Assembly (NCBI GenBank): GCA_016933335.1
Contig: JAFGBD010000004.1
Span: forward strand, 20,019-84,018
From: Bacteroidales bacterium
Lineage (GTDB): Bacteria > Bacteroidota > Bacteroidia > Bacteroidales > UBA10428
Direction of reading: 5' to 3'
DNA: 64,000 nt
The notes under the pieces were generated by a model that saw only the letters and a program-made list of their open reading frames with translations, did no database searches and was not told where the DNA came from. How positions within the stretch are numbered: the first letter of the stretch is position 1; every line of letters starts with the position of its first letter. Shown piece by piece: positions 22,674 through 33,159 of this stretch. The position numbers were made by a program, and so were the translations under genes.

Positions 22674-23444
22674 TCAATAGGTTTTATTCTTATCATCCAC
22701 CATGGGCACGAACCGTACAGGCAGGACCGAATGTTTCACCAGTTTTCCTTTTTTTTTGCTCAGCAAAACCAGGTCCTGAACACCTCTCTGGCCGACGGGG
22801 ATGATCATTCTTCCGCCTTCGGCAAGCTGGTTCATCAATGGCTCAGGAACATGGGTGGGTGCGCAGGTAACGATGATGGCATCGTAGGTGGCGTGTTCGG
22901 GCCATCCCAGATATCCGTCACCTGTTTTTACAAGCACATTGGAATAACCGAGCATTTTCAAAAGTCTGGCTGCCCTTACACCCAGTTCGGGCACTATCTC
23001 GATGCTGAAAACAGAATCACATATTTCACCCAGGATGGCAGCCTGGTAACCCGAACCTGTTCCGATTTCCAGGACCTTTGTTGTTTTTTCAAGGTTAAGT
23101 ACCTGTGTCATGAAAGCCACGATATAGGGTTGTGAGATGGTCTGCCCGTATCCGATAGACAGGGGGTGATCTCCGTATGCATACCTTGCCAGTTCAGGGG
23201 GAACAAACAGGTGACGTTCAACTTTTCGCATGGCAGTAAGAACCTGCCTGTCGGTAATGCCTCTTGAGGCAATTTGCTGATCCACCATTTGATTCCTGAG
23301 CGGGAGGTATTCATCGGCCTGAGGCTGGGTCCTGGTTTTACAGCCAAAATGCAGTAACAGAACCAGCAGTAAGCAGATTTTGATATTCAGCGGATATGTT
23401 TTTTGTAAAGCACACATTTGCCGGCTGTTTAAGGAACACGACAT
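22674..23444 (-). CDS. pcm: Protein-L-isoaspartate O-methyltransferase
   Basis: MRKVERHLFVPPE, ISQPYIVAFMTQVL, VLEIGTGSGYQAAIL, MIIPVGQRGVQDLVLL; N-terminal lipoprotein-like signal. Confidence 0.93.
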   Translation of the reverse strand: MSCSLNSRQMCALQKTYPLNIKICLLLVLLLHFGCKTRTQPQADEYLPLRNQMVDQQIASRGITDRQVLTAMRKVERHLFVPPELARYAYGDHPLSIGYGQTISQPYIVAFMTQVLNLEKTTKVLEIGTGSGYQAAILGEICDSVFSIEIVPELGVRAARLLKMLGYSNVLVKTGDGYLGWPEHATYDAIIVTCAPTHVPEPLMNQLAEGGRMIIPVGQRGVQDLVLLSKKKGKLVKHSVLPVRFVPMVDDKNKTY

Positions 23445-23626
23445 ATATTTTAAATATCATCCCGGTTAACCATTTCCGGTGAAAATGCAGTTAAACACAC
23501 AGCAACAAATTCCGCACCACCGGGGAAAGGAGTACTGCGTCTGACCCATTCACCCTGATCAGCGATAACAGCCTGGCAGGAATTAATAGAAATCAAAAAA
23601 GCAGAAAAGCCATGTAAAAAGGCATG

Positions 23627-25360
23627 TCACTCATTGATGAAGAATGCAATGGTTTTATGCGTTTCATTCCCGAGCTTGTCTTTTGCACGGATCCTGATGG
23701 TGTATTCTCCAATCGACGGAAAATTACCAATCCCTCCTGCATAGCTTTTTTCCTGGGTATCGTTGATTGAATAAAGCATCTGGTCAAAACCAACCATGTC
23801 GTCGGTGCTTGAAAGGAATAATACAACATGGCCGGGGTAGACATCAAGTACTTTTTCTTTTAGTGTCAGGGTTCCTGCCGGATTGATGCTGAATGTGGCA
23901 AATATTTCCGGTCCCTTATTATCAACAATCAGCACAAACTCAGAAGAGCTTGAGTTTTCAACGTTATCATAAGATGTGGCATAGACATTATGAATGCCGG
24001 GTTCAGTCACAGAGAATTCATTCTCAAAAACACTGACAGGATCATCGTCAACATTGTATTCGATTCTTTCAAGGCCTGATTCGCTGTCGGTGGCTGTAAT
24101 CGATATTTTTGATTCGGGCGAAACAAAAACGGTATCCCTGAATATGAATACAGGACCGGAAAAATGATGTTTGATATTTGGCCCTGTCAGGTCAACGTAA
24201 GGGATGGCAGTTTTGTCGCCTGATTCGACACTTTCTGTTTTATTGTTGACATTGTCAAGCGCATAAGCATTAACAGTCAGCCGGCCGGTAACATCAGTCA
24301 GATAGACAGGGCGGTCGTATTTTTTATATTCCCCTTTATTTAGCGAATACCAGACTTCTTTGATACCTGCTTTGTTGTCAAAGGTTGTAAGTTTCAGCTG
24401 GCTGCGTCCTGATGAATACTCGTTTCCGCCTGTAAAGAAGCTCTTTCCGATAATTTCCTGGACGATTACCGGTGGTGTTTTGTCAACATAGAATTCAAAG
24501 ATGTTTTCTTTCTCGGTATTACCGACCTTGTCGGCGGCATAGAATTTTATGATATGATCGCCCTGTGTGAGATATGTTGCCAGGATAGGGGTGACATACT
24601 TCTTTTGAGTACCTTCATCAATCTTATAGAAAATATTGTCGACCCCGATCCCGGTTCCATCCTCAGATTTCAGGATGATCTTTGAACGGCCGGAGATAAT
24701 ATTCTCATGGATGTCACCGGAGACTTCGCAGCGGGATACGGGATCTGATTTATCGATATTGATGACTGCTTCATGCAGTTCCTCAACATTTCCCACATTG
24801 TCGACAGCGTAGTACCTGATGCTGTACTGTTTTTCAGTTTCCAGTTTCAGGGGCCCGGTATATCTGACATAAGATGCATTATCGACGGAACAATAAATAT
24901 TTTCAATACCGGACATCATGTCCGTTGCTTTCAGGTCCAGGCTGACACTGCCATTAACAAACAGTCTGCCACCCTCGCTATAGGTTTTTGCATCTCCGTA
25001 ACTGATGGTCGTGAGCGGGGCTTTGCTGTCTGCATAAACTTCAAATATGATATCCTGTAAAGGATAGACCGGTTTTTTAGTAACAGTGTCGACTGCTGAA
25101 GGCGAACGAAAGGTATTGTATCCTTCAGTATCAAGATACATCGGGTTGGAGTATTTCGATGTTTCCTCGCTGTGAAGAAGCCAGGTCTTTGCATTTTCAT
25201 CCGGCGAGGTTGCAACTCGCAGATAGAGGGGCAGCGCCTTATTGATATATATTTTTCCACCGGGAGCAACATATATCTTTTTCTCGTGGTTTAACCGGTC
25301 TTGTCCGTGCAGGAATCCTGAGATCAGTAATACGGCAGTCAGTACAATAAATCTGTTCAT
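23627..25360 (-). CDS. Secreted protein with repeated OmpL47/Ig-like (bacterial surface) domains
   Basis: Signal peptide; repeated blocks of Y.VDN.GN / YAADKVGNTEKENIFEFYVDKTPP. Confidence 0.7.
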   Translation of the reverse strand: MNRFIVLTAVLLISGFLHGQDRLNHEKKIYVAPGGKIYINKALPLYLRVATSPDENAKTWLLHSEETSKYSNPMYLDTEGYNTFRSPSAVDTVTKKPVYPLQDIIFEVYADSKAPLTTISYGDAKTYSEGGRLFVNGSVSLDLKATDMMSGIENIYCSVDNASYVRYTGPLKLETEKQYSIRYYAVDNVGNVEELHEAVINIDKSDPVSRCEVSGDIHENIISGRSKIILKSEDGTGIGVDNIFYKIDEGTQKKYVTPILATYLTQGDHIIKFYAADKVGNTEKENIFEFYVDKTPPVIVQEIIGKSFFTGGNEYSSGRSQLKLTTFDNKAGIKEVWYSLNKGEYKKYDRPVYLTDVTGRLTVNAYALDNVNNKTESVESGDKTAIPYVDLTGPNIKHHFSGPVFIFRDTVFVSPESKISITATDSESGLERIEYNVDDDPVSVFENEFSVTEPGIHNVYATSYDNVENSSSSEFVLIVDNKGPEIFATFSINPAGTLTLKEKVLDVYPGHVVLFLSSTDDMVGFDQMLYSINDTQEKSYAGGIGNFPSIGEYTIRIRAKDKLGNETHKTIAFFINE

Positions 25361-25396
25361 CTGTCACACAATTATGGTTAGCAATAATGATACTTC

Positions 25397-25780
25397 TCAG
25401 TTTTCAGTATAACCTTCAAGTTTGAAAGGCATTTTATAAATCTCTGAAAATTCTTCCCCTGTTTCTTTCAGCTCCTTATCCTCAAGGCTGAATTTCCACA
25501 CAATGCTGACATTGTTTCCTTTCAGGAACAGCTTTTCCAGTATGGTCAGGATATCATTCAATGCCCTGACAGATGCTGAATTGATATAATCCATTTTAAA
25601 AACAAAAGCTGTATTTTCGTTGGGAGTGTCGATATAGGCGTTAATCCATTCAAGAACAGGCTGATAAAAAGCAAGGGCCTCTTCCGGCAAAGATCTCCCT
25701 GATATTTCGAATTTCCCGGATACCTTATCCAGATGTATGGAAGGGGTTGAATCTGTTAAATGAATGATTAAGGGCTCCAT
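25397..25780 (-). CDS. SiaC-like (DUF1987) protein, paralog A
   Basis: 127 aa; GKFEISGRSLPEEALAFYQPVLEWI; FKMDYINSASVRALNDILTILEKL. Confidence 0.85.
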   Translation of the reverse strand: MEPLIIHLTDSTPSIHLDKVSGKFEISGRSLPEEALAFYQPVLEWINAYIDTPNENTAFVFKMDYINSASVRALNDILTILEKLFLKGNNVSIVWKFSLEDKELKETGEEFSEIYKMPFKLEGYTEN

Positions 25781-25941
25781 TACTTTTGACTATTGTTTGA
25801 TATCCTTCATCTCTTTATCATATTACAGGTAATTCCGTTCGAAGCGGAATCTAATTTATGAAAATTATTTTGGTTAATCAAAGCAATGCACCAGTTTGTA
25901 TGAACAAGGTCAAAACATGACAGATCAAAAGCATATCCTGA

Positions 25942-27417
25942 TCACAACATTTCCCAGTGTGTACCGTCTTTTGTGTCATCGATACGGATGCCAAGCTGTT
26001 GAAGCTTTTCCCTGATTTTATCAGCAGCGGCAAAATCTTTCCTGAGCCTGGCTTCATTACGGAATTCAAGCAGCATCTCTACCAGTTCTGATGCCAGGAG
26101 TCTTTCCTTTTCTGAATCCTGCTTCTCATCCTTCAGTCCGAGCACATCGAATACGATCTCCCGGTATAGTTTCTTAAGTTCCCGGAGATCCTCTTCAGAG
26201 ATGGTTTCTTTGCCATCATTCACAGAATTTATCAACCTGATCCCGTCAAAAAGGTGTGAGATGGCAACGGGGTAGTTCAGGTCATCATTCATAGCTTTGT
26301 AGCAGTTTCTGACCAGTTCTTTTGCACTGGTTGTTGATTTGCCGGAAGGCTTCAGGCCCTGCAGTATCTGTATTCCTTTCATCATCCTGGCAAGTCCTTT
26401 TTCCGCAGCCTGCAATGCCTCATCTGAAAAATCGAGCGTACTGCGGTAATGGGCCTGCAGGACAAAAAATCTTACAGTCATGGGTTTATATGCCCGGGTA
26501 AGTTTTACGTGTGTTCCGGTGAAAAACTCGTTAAATGTGATAAAGTTATTCAGTGACCTGGCCATTTTCTGGCCTTCGATGGTTATCATGTTGTTATGCA
26601 TCCAGTACCTGACAGGTTCTTTACCATTGGCAGCCACTGCCTGGGCTATTTCACATTCATGATGGGGGAAGAGGAGATCCATTCCGCCGCCATGGATGTC
26701 GAAGGTCTCACCAAGATATTTGGTACCCATAACAGAGCATTCAAGGTGCCATCCCGGAAATCCTTCGCTCCATTCAGAAGGCCATTTCATAAGGTGCGTC
26801 GGACCGGCTTTTTTCCAGAGTGCAAAATCGAGCGGATAGCGTTTTTCGTCCTGGCGGTCAAGATCGCGGGTATTAACCAGCAGGTCTTCAATTTTCCTTC
26901 CTGAAAGCTTTCCATAGTGGTATTTGCGATGATATTTCTCAATGTCAAAGTATACAGAACCGTTGGTTACGTATGCATACCCGTTATCAAGGATCTTCTT
27001 TATCATCAGCTGCTGTTCGATGATATGACCTGATGCAAGCGGCTCGATGCTGGGAGGAAGCACGTTCAGTATCTCCATAACATGCTGAAAAGCATATTTA
27101 TATTTCTGCACCACCTCCATGGGTTCAAGCTGTTCGATCCTTGCCTTCTTTTCAATTTTGTCTTCCTCCCCGTCAGCAAGATCACCTTCAAGATGGCCTA
27201 CGTCGGTGATATTTCTGACATAACGGACTTTATACCCGATATGGTTCAGATAGCGAAAAAGCACGTCATATGTAACAGCCATCCTGACATGGCCCAGGTG
27301 TGGCTCGCTGTAAACTGTCGGTCCGCAGACATACATGCCGACATGAGGCGGGTTGACGGGTTTAAAAAGCTCGGTTTTCTTTGTCAGGGAATTGTAAATA
27401 TGGAATTGATGTTGCAT
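25942..27417 (-). CDS. cysS: Cysteinyl-tRNA synthetase
   Basis: [57 protein letters not shown]. Confidence 0.98.
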   Translation of the reverse strand: MQHQFHIYNSLTKKTELFKPVNPPHVGMYVCGPTVYSEPHLGHVRMAVTYDVLFRYLNHIGYKVRYVRNITDVGHLEGDLADGEEDKIEKKARIEQLEPMEVVQKYKYAFQHVMEILNVLPPSIEPLASGHIIEQQLMIKKILDNGYAYVTNGSVYFDIEKYHRKYHYGKLSGRKIEDLLVNTRDLDRQDEKRYPLDFALWKKAGPTHLMKWPSEWSEGFPGWHLECSVMGTKYLGETFDIHGGGMDLLFPHHECEIAQAVAANGKEPVRYWMHNNMITIEGQKMARSLNNFITFNEFFTGTHVKLTRAYKPMTVRFFVLQAHYRSTLDFSDEALQAAEKGLARMMKGIQILQGLKPSGKSTTSAKELVRNCYKAMNDDLNYPVAISHLFDGIRLINSVNDGKETISEEDLRELKKLYREIVFDVLGLKDEKQDSEKERLLASELVEMLLEFRNEARLRKDFAAADKIREKLQQLGIRIDDTKDGTHWEML

Positions 27418-27529
27418 GTTGATGATCTGGCAGATTAAGTGCTAAAATTAGCAAACAATTTTCAATCGTATCAGATTGTATAAAAAATATATAAGAATCA
27501 GTATGTTTGTTAAAGCATGGAGGAATATG

Positions 27530-27552
27530 AAAAATCCCGTCTGAAACGGGAT
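27530..27552 (-). terminator. Rho-independent terminator downstream of SiaC-like paralog B
   Basis: Minus strand ATCCCGT-TTCAG-ACGGGAT followed by TTTTC. Confidence 0.7.
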
Positions 27553-27592
27553 CCTGTCAATGTGTGCCTGTAATATATTTAAAGTGTATCTG

Positions 27593-27970
27593 CTAATCGA
27601 TAATTTCAGCATATTTCTGGTAGGTGAAATGAAATCTTTTCAGCATATCTTCATAGATTTCTCCTGATTCCAGCATCTCGTCGTCACCATCCTCATACAT
27701 CCAGGTTATGCTGATCTTTTCAATATGATGATTGTTTTCAAAGCTCCTGAACAGATCCAGCAATTGTTTGGATACGCTTGTATTGAAATAGTCAATGTTA
27801 AACTCAATATTGATCTCTTTAACGTCAATTTCCGAAGCCCATTTTATCAAAGGCTGAAAAAAAGCAAATGCATTTTCGGGCATTGCCCTGCCTTCCATTT
27901 TGATTTCGCCCGTGGTACTAAAAAGGATACCGGGCATTGTTGGGGTTCTTTCAATATAAAGATCTTGCAT
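27593..27970 (-). CDS. SiaC-like (DUF1987) protein, paralog B
   Basis: 125 aa; GEIKMEGRAMPENAFAFFQPLIKWA; FNIDYFNTSVSKQLLDLFRSFENN. Confidence 0.87.
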   Translation of the reverse strand: MQDLYIERTPTMPGILFSTTGEIKMEGRAMPENAFAFFQPLIKWASEIDVKEINIEFNIDYFNTSVSKQLLDLFRSFENNHHIEKISITWMYEDGDDEMLESGEIYEDMLKRFHFTYQKYAEIID

Positions 27971-28205
27971 GGTTAATAATGTGGTTTTTTGATTTGAAAA
28001 ATAAAGTTAAAGCATTTTTTTACGGGAATTCCATTTTAATTGACAAACCGGTCTTTTAAGTTGATGAACATCGTATTTAATAATATGAAAAACAGGTGGA
28101 TTTTTCATGCTTACATGCTAAAGTAATTTAAGAAAAAGGGGGTTTCAAAGAAAGATATTAACATGATGTGAATGAATATATTATATTGATCCCATGTCAT
28201 TATTT

Positions 28206-28898
28206 TCAGATCAGGTTTCGAATCTCGGCAGCCCGGATGATGATTTTCACTATTTCATCAATCGAAAGGGTCATGCAGTTAAAGCTAAGGTCAAAGCGGG
28301 TATAATCGGTATTCTTGCCTTCAAAATATTCACGGAACTGCTTTCTTTTTCTGTCGATGTCAAGTGCATATTGTTCAGACTCTTCGAGCGACAAATCCAG
28401 TTTTGCACTTGTTCTGAGAACACGCCATTCCAGGGGGGCTTCAAGATTAATATGCAGCGACCTGGGAATATCATGAGCGATTGCTACTCCACCTCGTCCG
28501 ACAATAATCACATTGCCTTCACAGCTGATGTTTCTGATGACTCTTGCAATGGTATTCCTGATACGGCGGTCGCTTTTATAGTATTTTGTTGAATGCGAAG
28601 TTATGATATCATCCAGGAGGCCTTTTTGTTCATATTTAAACACATACCGGATTTTTTCAGGATCCAGTTCAAGTTCTTTGGCAGATTCACTCATAATTTC
28701 TTTGGTGATATATTTCCATTCAATGTCTTTTCCCTTTACAAACATCTTTCTTGTAAGTTCTTCGGTCAGTTTCTCTGCAATACGCCTGGCAGGGCATCCG
28801 TATTCCCTTGATATGGTGATGACAGGCCCGGGCTCTTTGACTTTTCCCAAATCTTCCTGGAGACGGTCAGACATATATTTAAGCAGATCGACTTTCAT
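28206..28898 (-). CDS. Cytidylate kinase-like family protein
   Basis: VITISREYGCPARRIAEKLTEEL, CEGNVIIVGRGGVAIAHDIPRSLHINLEAPLEWRV. Confidence 0.85.
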   Translation of the reverse strand: MKVDLLKYMSDRLQEDLGKVKEPGPVITISREYGCPARRIAEKLTEELTRKMFVKGKDIEWKYITKEIMSESAKELELDPEKIRYVFKYEQKGLLDDIITSHSTKYYKSDRRIRNTIARVIRNISCEGNVIIVGRGGVAIAHDIPRSLHINLEAPLEWRVLRTSAKLDLSLEESEQYALDIDRKRKQFREYFEGKNTDYTRFDLSFNCMTLSIDEIVKIIIRAAEIRNLI

Positions 28899-29040
28899 TT
28901 TGGCAGTTTTGGTTACAGGATATTATAAATATAACATTTTATAAATAATTTATCAAGTTATTTAAATTGTGTTATTAAATTCTTTTATTTGGAATATTTT
29001 TTCTCAAATATCAAATGAATTACGAACTTTAAGGAATGAT

Positions 29041-29577
29041 ATGAAAACAGTTGTTAACAAGGATATTTTAAAGAAAGCAATCCGCAATATTCCTGATTTT
29101 CCACGGAAAGGGATTCAGTTCAAAGACATTACGACACTTCTAAAAGATCCGGCATTATATCATTATGTCATTGAGCAGTTCACAAATTATTACCGCAACA
29201 GGGGAATTACCAGGGTTGTTGCCATCGAGTCGAGAGGCTTTATCCTGGGAGGTATCCTGGCACATCAGCTGGGAGCCGGCTTTGTGCCTGTGCGTAAGCC
29301 GGGTAAATTACCAGCCGGGGTATACCGCAGATCCTACCAGCTTGAATACGGCGAAGATGCCCTTGAAATACACCGGGATGCGCTGGCTAAAGAAGATATT
29401 GTTCTGTGCCATGACGATTTGCTGGCTACGGGAGGCACAACCCTTGCAGCACTGGATCTGATCAGGGAATTCAGCGTCAGTAGGGTATATCTGGCCTACC
29501 TGGTTGAACTGGATGCCCTGGAGGGCAGAAAAAGAATAACAGGGGATTATGACATCTTTACGCTCATTCATTTTTAA
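29041..29577 (+). CDS. apt: Adenine phosphoribosyltransferase
   Basis: IRNIPDFPRKGIQFKDITTLLKDP, VVAIESRGFILGGILAHQLGAGFVPVRKPGKLP, VLCHDDLLATGGTTLAA; ATG at 29041 preferred over the extended ORF. Confidence 0.97.
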   Translation: MKTVVNKDILKKAIRNIPDFPRKGIQFKDITTLLKDPALYHYVIEQFTNYYRNRGITRVVAIESRGFILGGILAHQLGAGFVPVRKPGKLPAGVYRRSYQLEYGEDALEIHRDALAKEDIVLCHDDLLATGGTTLAALDLIREFSVSRVYLAYLVELDALEGRKRITGDYDIFTLIHF

Positions 29578-29727
29578 TAATCCTGTCCAGCGCGTATGGT
29601 ATGACTCTGTTTCATTGCAGTTAATCCCTGCCCGGTTATGGTTATAATTGTTTCAAAAATTAGCATACCTTTACAGGTATCCATTTATCAATAATTTTTA
29701 AAAGATAATTCAGGATCATTTAACATT

Positions 29728-29970
29728 ATGCGTATAAAAATAATAATAAGCCTGTTGTTGTTAATTGTGGCGGTGATTTGTGCCATCCAGAATGCAAATG
29801 CAATCACGGTAAGGTTTCTTTTCTGGGATGCCACATTGCCGGTGGCATTAATTATCGTTCTGACGCTGGCAGTGGGGGTAATCCTCGGATTGATCCTCTC
29901 GCTGTCCGGTAAAAAGCCTGCAAAGGCTGTTGATAAAAAACCCGATGACGAAACATCGGAAAAGTTTTAG
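29728..29970 (+). CDS. LapA/DUF1049 family small membrane protein
   Basis: 80 aa, two TM helices, ICAIQNANAITVRFLFWDATLPVALIIVLTLAVGVILGLI. Confidence 0.85.
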   Translation: MRIKIIISLLLLIVAVICAIQNANAITVRFLFWDATLPVALIIVLTLAVGVILGLILSLSGKKPAKAVDKKPDDETSEKF

Positions 29971-30030
29971 CAGGGATTTACGGACCCGGATTTCAGGTCC
30001 CGGGGACTCAAAAAAAAGCGGCAGTCAATA

Positions 30031-30777
30031 TTACCTGGCTTTTCCCTGGTTTTTCACCGCTTCGGTTGCTTTTCTTATTTCTTCTTCGTCTCCCAGGTAA
30101 TAATGCCTGACCGGTCTCAGGTCTGAGTCAAGCTCATAAATCAGGGGTATGCCTGTGGGGATATTCAGTTTAAGGACTGCCTCTTCACTCATGTTATCAA
30201 GATATTTCACCAAAGCCCTGAGGCTGTTCCCGTGTGCGGAAATCAGCACTCTTTTACCTTTTTTGATGGTTGGGGCTATTTCTTCATGCCAGTAAGGCAG
30301 GAACCGGGCAACCGTATCTTTCAGGCTTTCGGTCAGGGGAAGTTCTTTTTCATCGACATTGGCATAAACCCTCAGCTTACCCGGATACCGGTCATCTGTT
30401 TTTTCGAGTGCCGGTGGCGGTATGTCGTAGCTTCTTCTCCATATCAGCACCTGTTCTTCACCGTATTTTTTTGCCGTATCAGTTTTGTTCAGGCCCTGCA
30501 GTGCCCCGTAATGTCTTTCATTCAGTCTCCATGATTTTTCCCAGGGTATCCATAGCTGGTCCATTTCTTCAAGGCAGAGCCAAAGGGTTCGGAGTGCCCT
30601 TATCAGAACCGAAACGAACGCAATATCAAACTCATACCCGTTTTGTTTCAATACCTTCCCTGCTTTGATTGCTTCGTTTACACCTTTTTCAGTAAGATCA
30701 ACATCTGTCCAGCCTGTGAACTGGTTGGATTTGTTCCAGACGCTTTCGCCGTGCCTGAGTAAAACAACTTTAAACAT
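30031..30777 (-). CDS. gpmA: 2,3-bisphosphoglycerate-dependent phosphoglycerate mutase
   Basis: [62 protein letters not shown]. Confidence 0.97.
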   Translation of the reverse strand: MFKVVLLRHGESVWNKSNQFTGWTDVDLTEKGVNEAIKAGKVLKQNGYEFDIAFVSVLIRALRTLWLCLEEMDQLWIPWEKSWRLNERHYGALQGLNKTDTAKKYGEEQVLIWRRSYDIPPPALEKTDDRYPGKLRVYANVDEKELPLTESLKDTVARFLPYWHEEIAPTIKKGKRVLISAHGNSLRALVKYLDNMSEEAVLKLNIPTGIPLIYELDSDLRPVRHYYLGDEEEIRKATEAVKNQGKAR

Positions 30778-30822
30778 ATTCTTTTATTTTTGCGGTGAAA
30801 TTAAAAACTATTCCTGAATTTG

Positions 30823-32103
30823 TCAATTTTTTATTCCCTGAAAGGCATATCCGGCGTTTTCAACCGCATCTCTGATTTTTTTCATGTCGATGTATTCTCC
30901 GTGAACGGTCACCTCGCCGGTCTCAAAATCTGCAGTGCTGTCATGGATGCCCTTTATGGCATTGATGCTGTTTTCAACAGACATCTTGCAGTGTCTGCAG
31001 GTCATTCCTTTTACGATCAGCTTTAATTCTTTCATCTCCGTTGGTTTATTGATGTTGGTGAATTCCTTTTTGCTTTTTTTATGCCTGATCATGGTTTTTC
31101 GCAGGTAACCGAAAATGATGAGGGCAGAGAGTATGATACCCGAGCTCATCTTCAGCCACAATGGCAACAGTCCGTGTTCATGAACTGTATGGGTCATGTG
31201 AAGGGCGTTCAGGAACATTTCCCTGGGCAGCACGTAATCAATCAGCAATCCGAAGAACAATGCCCCGGTCATAATTGACACAAGGTAGGTCATGAGTGTT
31301 CTGCGGCCCATCACTTTCCCGATAACCGTAATGGTTGCGGCGTTGGTTGCTGGTCCTGCCATCAGGAAGACCAGGGCTGCTCCGGGTGATATGCCTTTAA
31401 GCATCAGTACGGCAGCAATAGGAACAGAGCTGGTGGCACAGACATAGACAGGGATTGAGGCGGCAAGGATGATCAGCATACCCAGAAAATCACTTTTGAT
31501 GTAAGCCGCAAAGAAATCGTCAGGCACTGCAACAGCGATGAGGGCTGCTATGAGCAATCCGATCACTATCCATTTTGCGATATCCATCAGGAAAGTGCCA
31601 AATGAATACCGCAGGACTTCCCATAACAGGTTACCTCTATGATTATTTGATTTTTGGGAGACTTCACTCATGGTTTTTTCCTGCCGGTTCTTCTTTTCCA
31701 GGAAGTTTGATACAAATCCGCCCGCGATTCCTGTGATGAAAGCAACCAGGGGACGAAGGACAGCCAGGGGAAGGCCAAGCATTGAATAGGTGATGAGGAT
31801 CGAATCCACGCCGGTTTGCGGGGTTGATATCAGAAAAGACACTGCCGAACCTTTTGAGGCACCGCTCCTGTAGAACGAAACGCCTGTCGGGATAACGCCG
31901 CAGCTGCAAAGAGGCATCGGAACACCCAGAAGTGCTGCATTCACAACAGAACCGGTATTGCTTCTGCCGAGAATCTTCCTGATCTTCCCGTCGGGGAAGA
32001 AAATATGCAAAACCCCGGCTATCAGGAAGCCCAGAATCAGCCAGGGAGACATATCATAAAGTATACTGACAAGCTCCCTGAAATATGATTTCAGAAATTC
32101 CAT
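30823..32103 (-). CDS. SO_0444-type heavy-metal efflux permease (ArsP/DUF318-like) with C-terminal HMA domain
   Basis: MPLCSCGVIPTGVSFYRSGASKGSAVSFLISTPQTGVDSI; C-terminal KGMTCRHCKMSVENSINAIKG. Confidence 0.88.
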   Translation of the reverse strand: MEFLKSYFRELVSILYDMSPWLILGFLIAGVLHIFFPDGKIRKILGRSNTGSVVNAALLGVPMPLCSCGVIPTGVSFYRSGASKGSAVSFLISTPQTGVDSILITYSMLGLPLAVLRPLVAFITGIAGGFVSNFLEKKNRQEKTMSEVSQKSNNHRGNLLWEVLRYSFGTFLMDIAKWIVIGLLIAALIAVAVPDDFFAAYIKSDFLGMLIILAASIPVYVCATSSVPIAAVLMLKGISPGAALVFLMAGPATNAATITVIGKVMGRRTLMTYLVSIMTGALFFGLLIDYVLPREMFLNALHMTHTVHEHGLLPLWLKMSSGIILSALIIFGYLRKTMIRHKKSKKEFTNINKPTEMKELKLIVKGMTCRHCKMSVENSINAIKGIHDSTADFETGEVTVHGEYIDMKKIRDAVENAGYAFQGIKN

Positions 32104-32107
32104 ACGA

Positions 32108-33013
32108 TTATCGTGAGTGGATCATCTCCTTGTTGTCACAGCAGTTGAACTCGTACTGTATAGTAACGTGCGAGATACCGAATTTGTTCAGCAGGATCTC
32201 GTGTATCTTTTCTTTGATTTTTTCAGTCTGGCTGATCCTGATATCCTCTTTCAGATCGATATGGCATTCAAAGTGAATTTCATTGTCGTTAAGGTTCCAG
32301 GCATGTACATGATGGATATTATCAATTTCAGGAAGAATTTCCAGTGCCTGTTTAACCTCGGTCAGTTCCAGTTCACGGGGGGTACCCTGCATCAGAATTC
32401 CCAGGGCCTGTTTCAGCACTGTCCATGTTTCTTTCAGGATGTACAATCCAACGATGACTGTTATGACGGGATCCAGCCAGTACCATCCGAAAAAATAAAT
32501 AAATACGGCACCAATTATAACGGCAACTGATGAGATCGTATCTCCCAGAAGGTGAAGATAGGCAGCCTTCACATTGATATTATGCCGTGAGTCGCGCCGC
32601 AGGAGAAAAACTGATATAATGTTTGCAAGGAGTCCGGCTACTGCAACCACAAACATCACCTGGCCCATAACAGGTTCAGGATTGCTGAGTCTTTTGAATG
32701 CCTCGGTGAACAGAAAGAAGGTGATAACAATCAGCACAATGGCGTTAAACAGGGCTGCCAGTATCTCAATGCGTTTATAGCCGAAGGTTTTCTTGTCGGT
32801 ATAATCTTTTTTACTGATGAGATGTGCCATCCAGGCAATGAATACTGCAAAGGTATCGCCCAGGTTATGCAAGGCGTCTGACAACAGGGCAAGGCTGTTG
32901 GATACCAGTCCCCCGATGATCTCAACAATGGTGATGGATAAATTCAGGACGGATGATATAAGGAGATTTTTCCCGCTGATATCCTTATGATAATGGTGTT
33001 GATGATGTTCCAT
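32108..33013 (-). CDS. CzcD-like cation diffusion facilitator
   Basis: GLVSNSLALLSDALHNLGDTFAVFIAW, HLLGDTISSVAVIIGAVFIYFFGWYWLDPVI; His-rich N-terminus MEHHQHHYHK. Confidence 0.93.
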   Translation of the reverse strand: MEHHQHHYHKDISGKNLLISSVLNLSITIVEIIGGLVSNSLALLSDALHNLGDTFAVFIAWMAHLISKKDYTDKKTFGYKRIEILAALFNAIVLIVITFFLFTEAFKRLSNPEPVMGQVMFVVAVAGLLANIISVFLLRRDSRHNINVKAAYLHLLGDTISSVAVIIGAVFIYFFGWYWLDPVITVIVGLYILKETWTVLKQALGILMQGTPRELELTEVKQALEILPEIDNIHHVHAWNLNDNEIHFECHIDLKEDIRISQTEKIKEKIHEILLNKFGISHVTIQYEFNCCDNKEMIHSR

Positions 33014-33159
33014 AAGATGTCCGGATGCCGGTTTATGATTAACAATAGCCCTTGCAGGGTTACTGGCCTGTCATAGAACAATTTTTATAAGGTTAAAGTT
33101 CAAATACGATAACCGTTCCTCATAAACCATTATACCGGTCCTTTGAACGGCTGCAGGTT

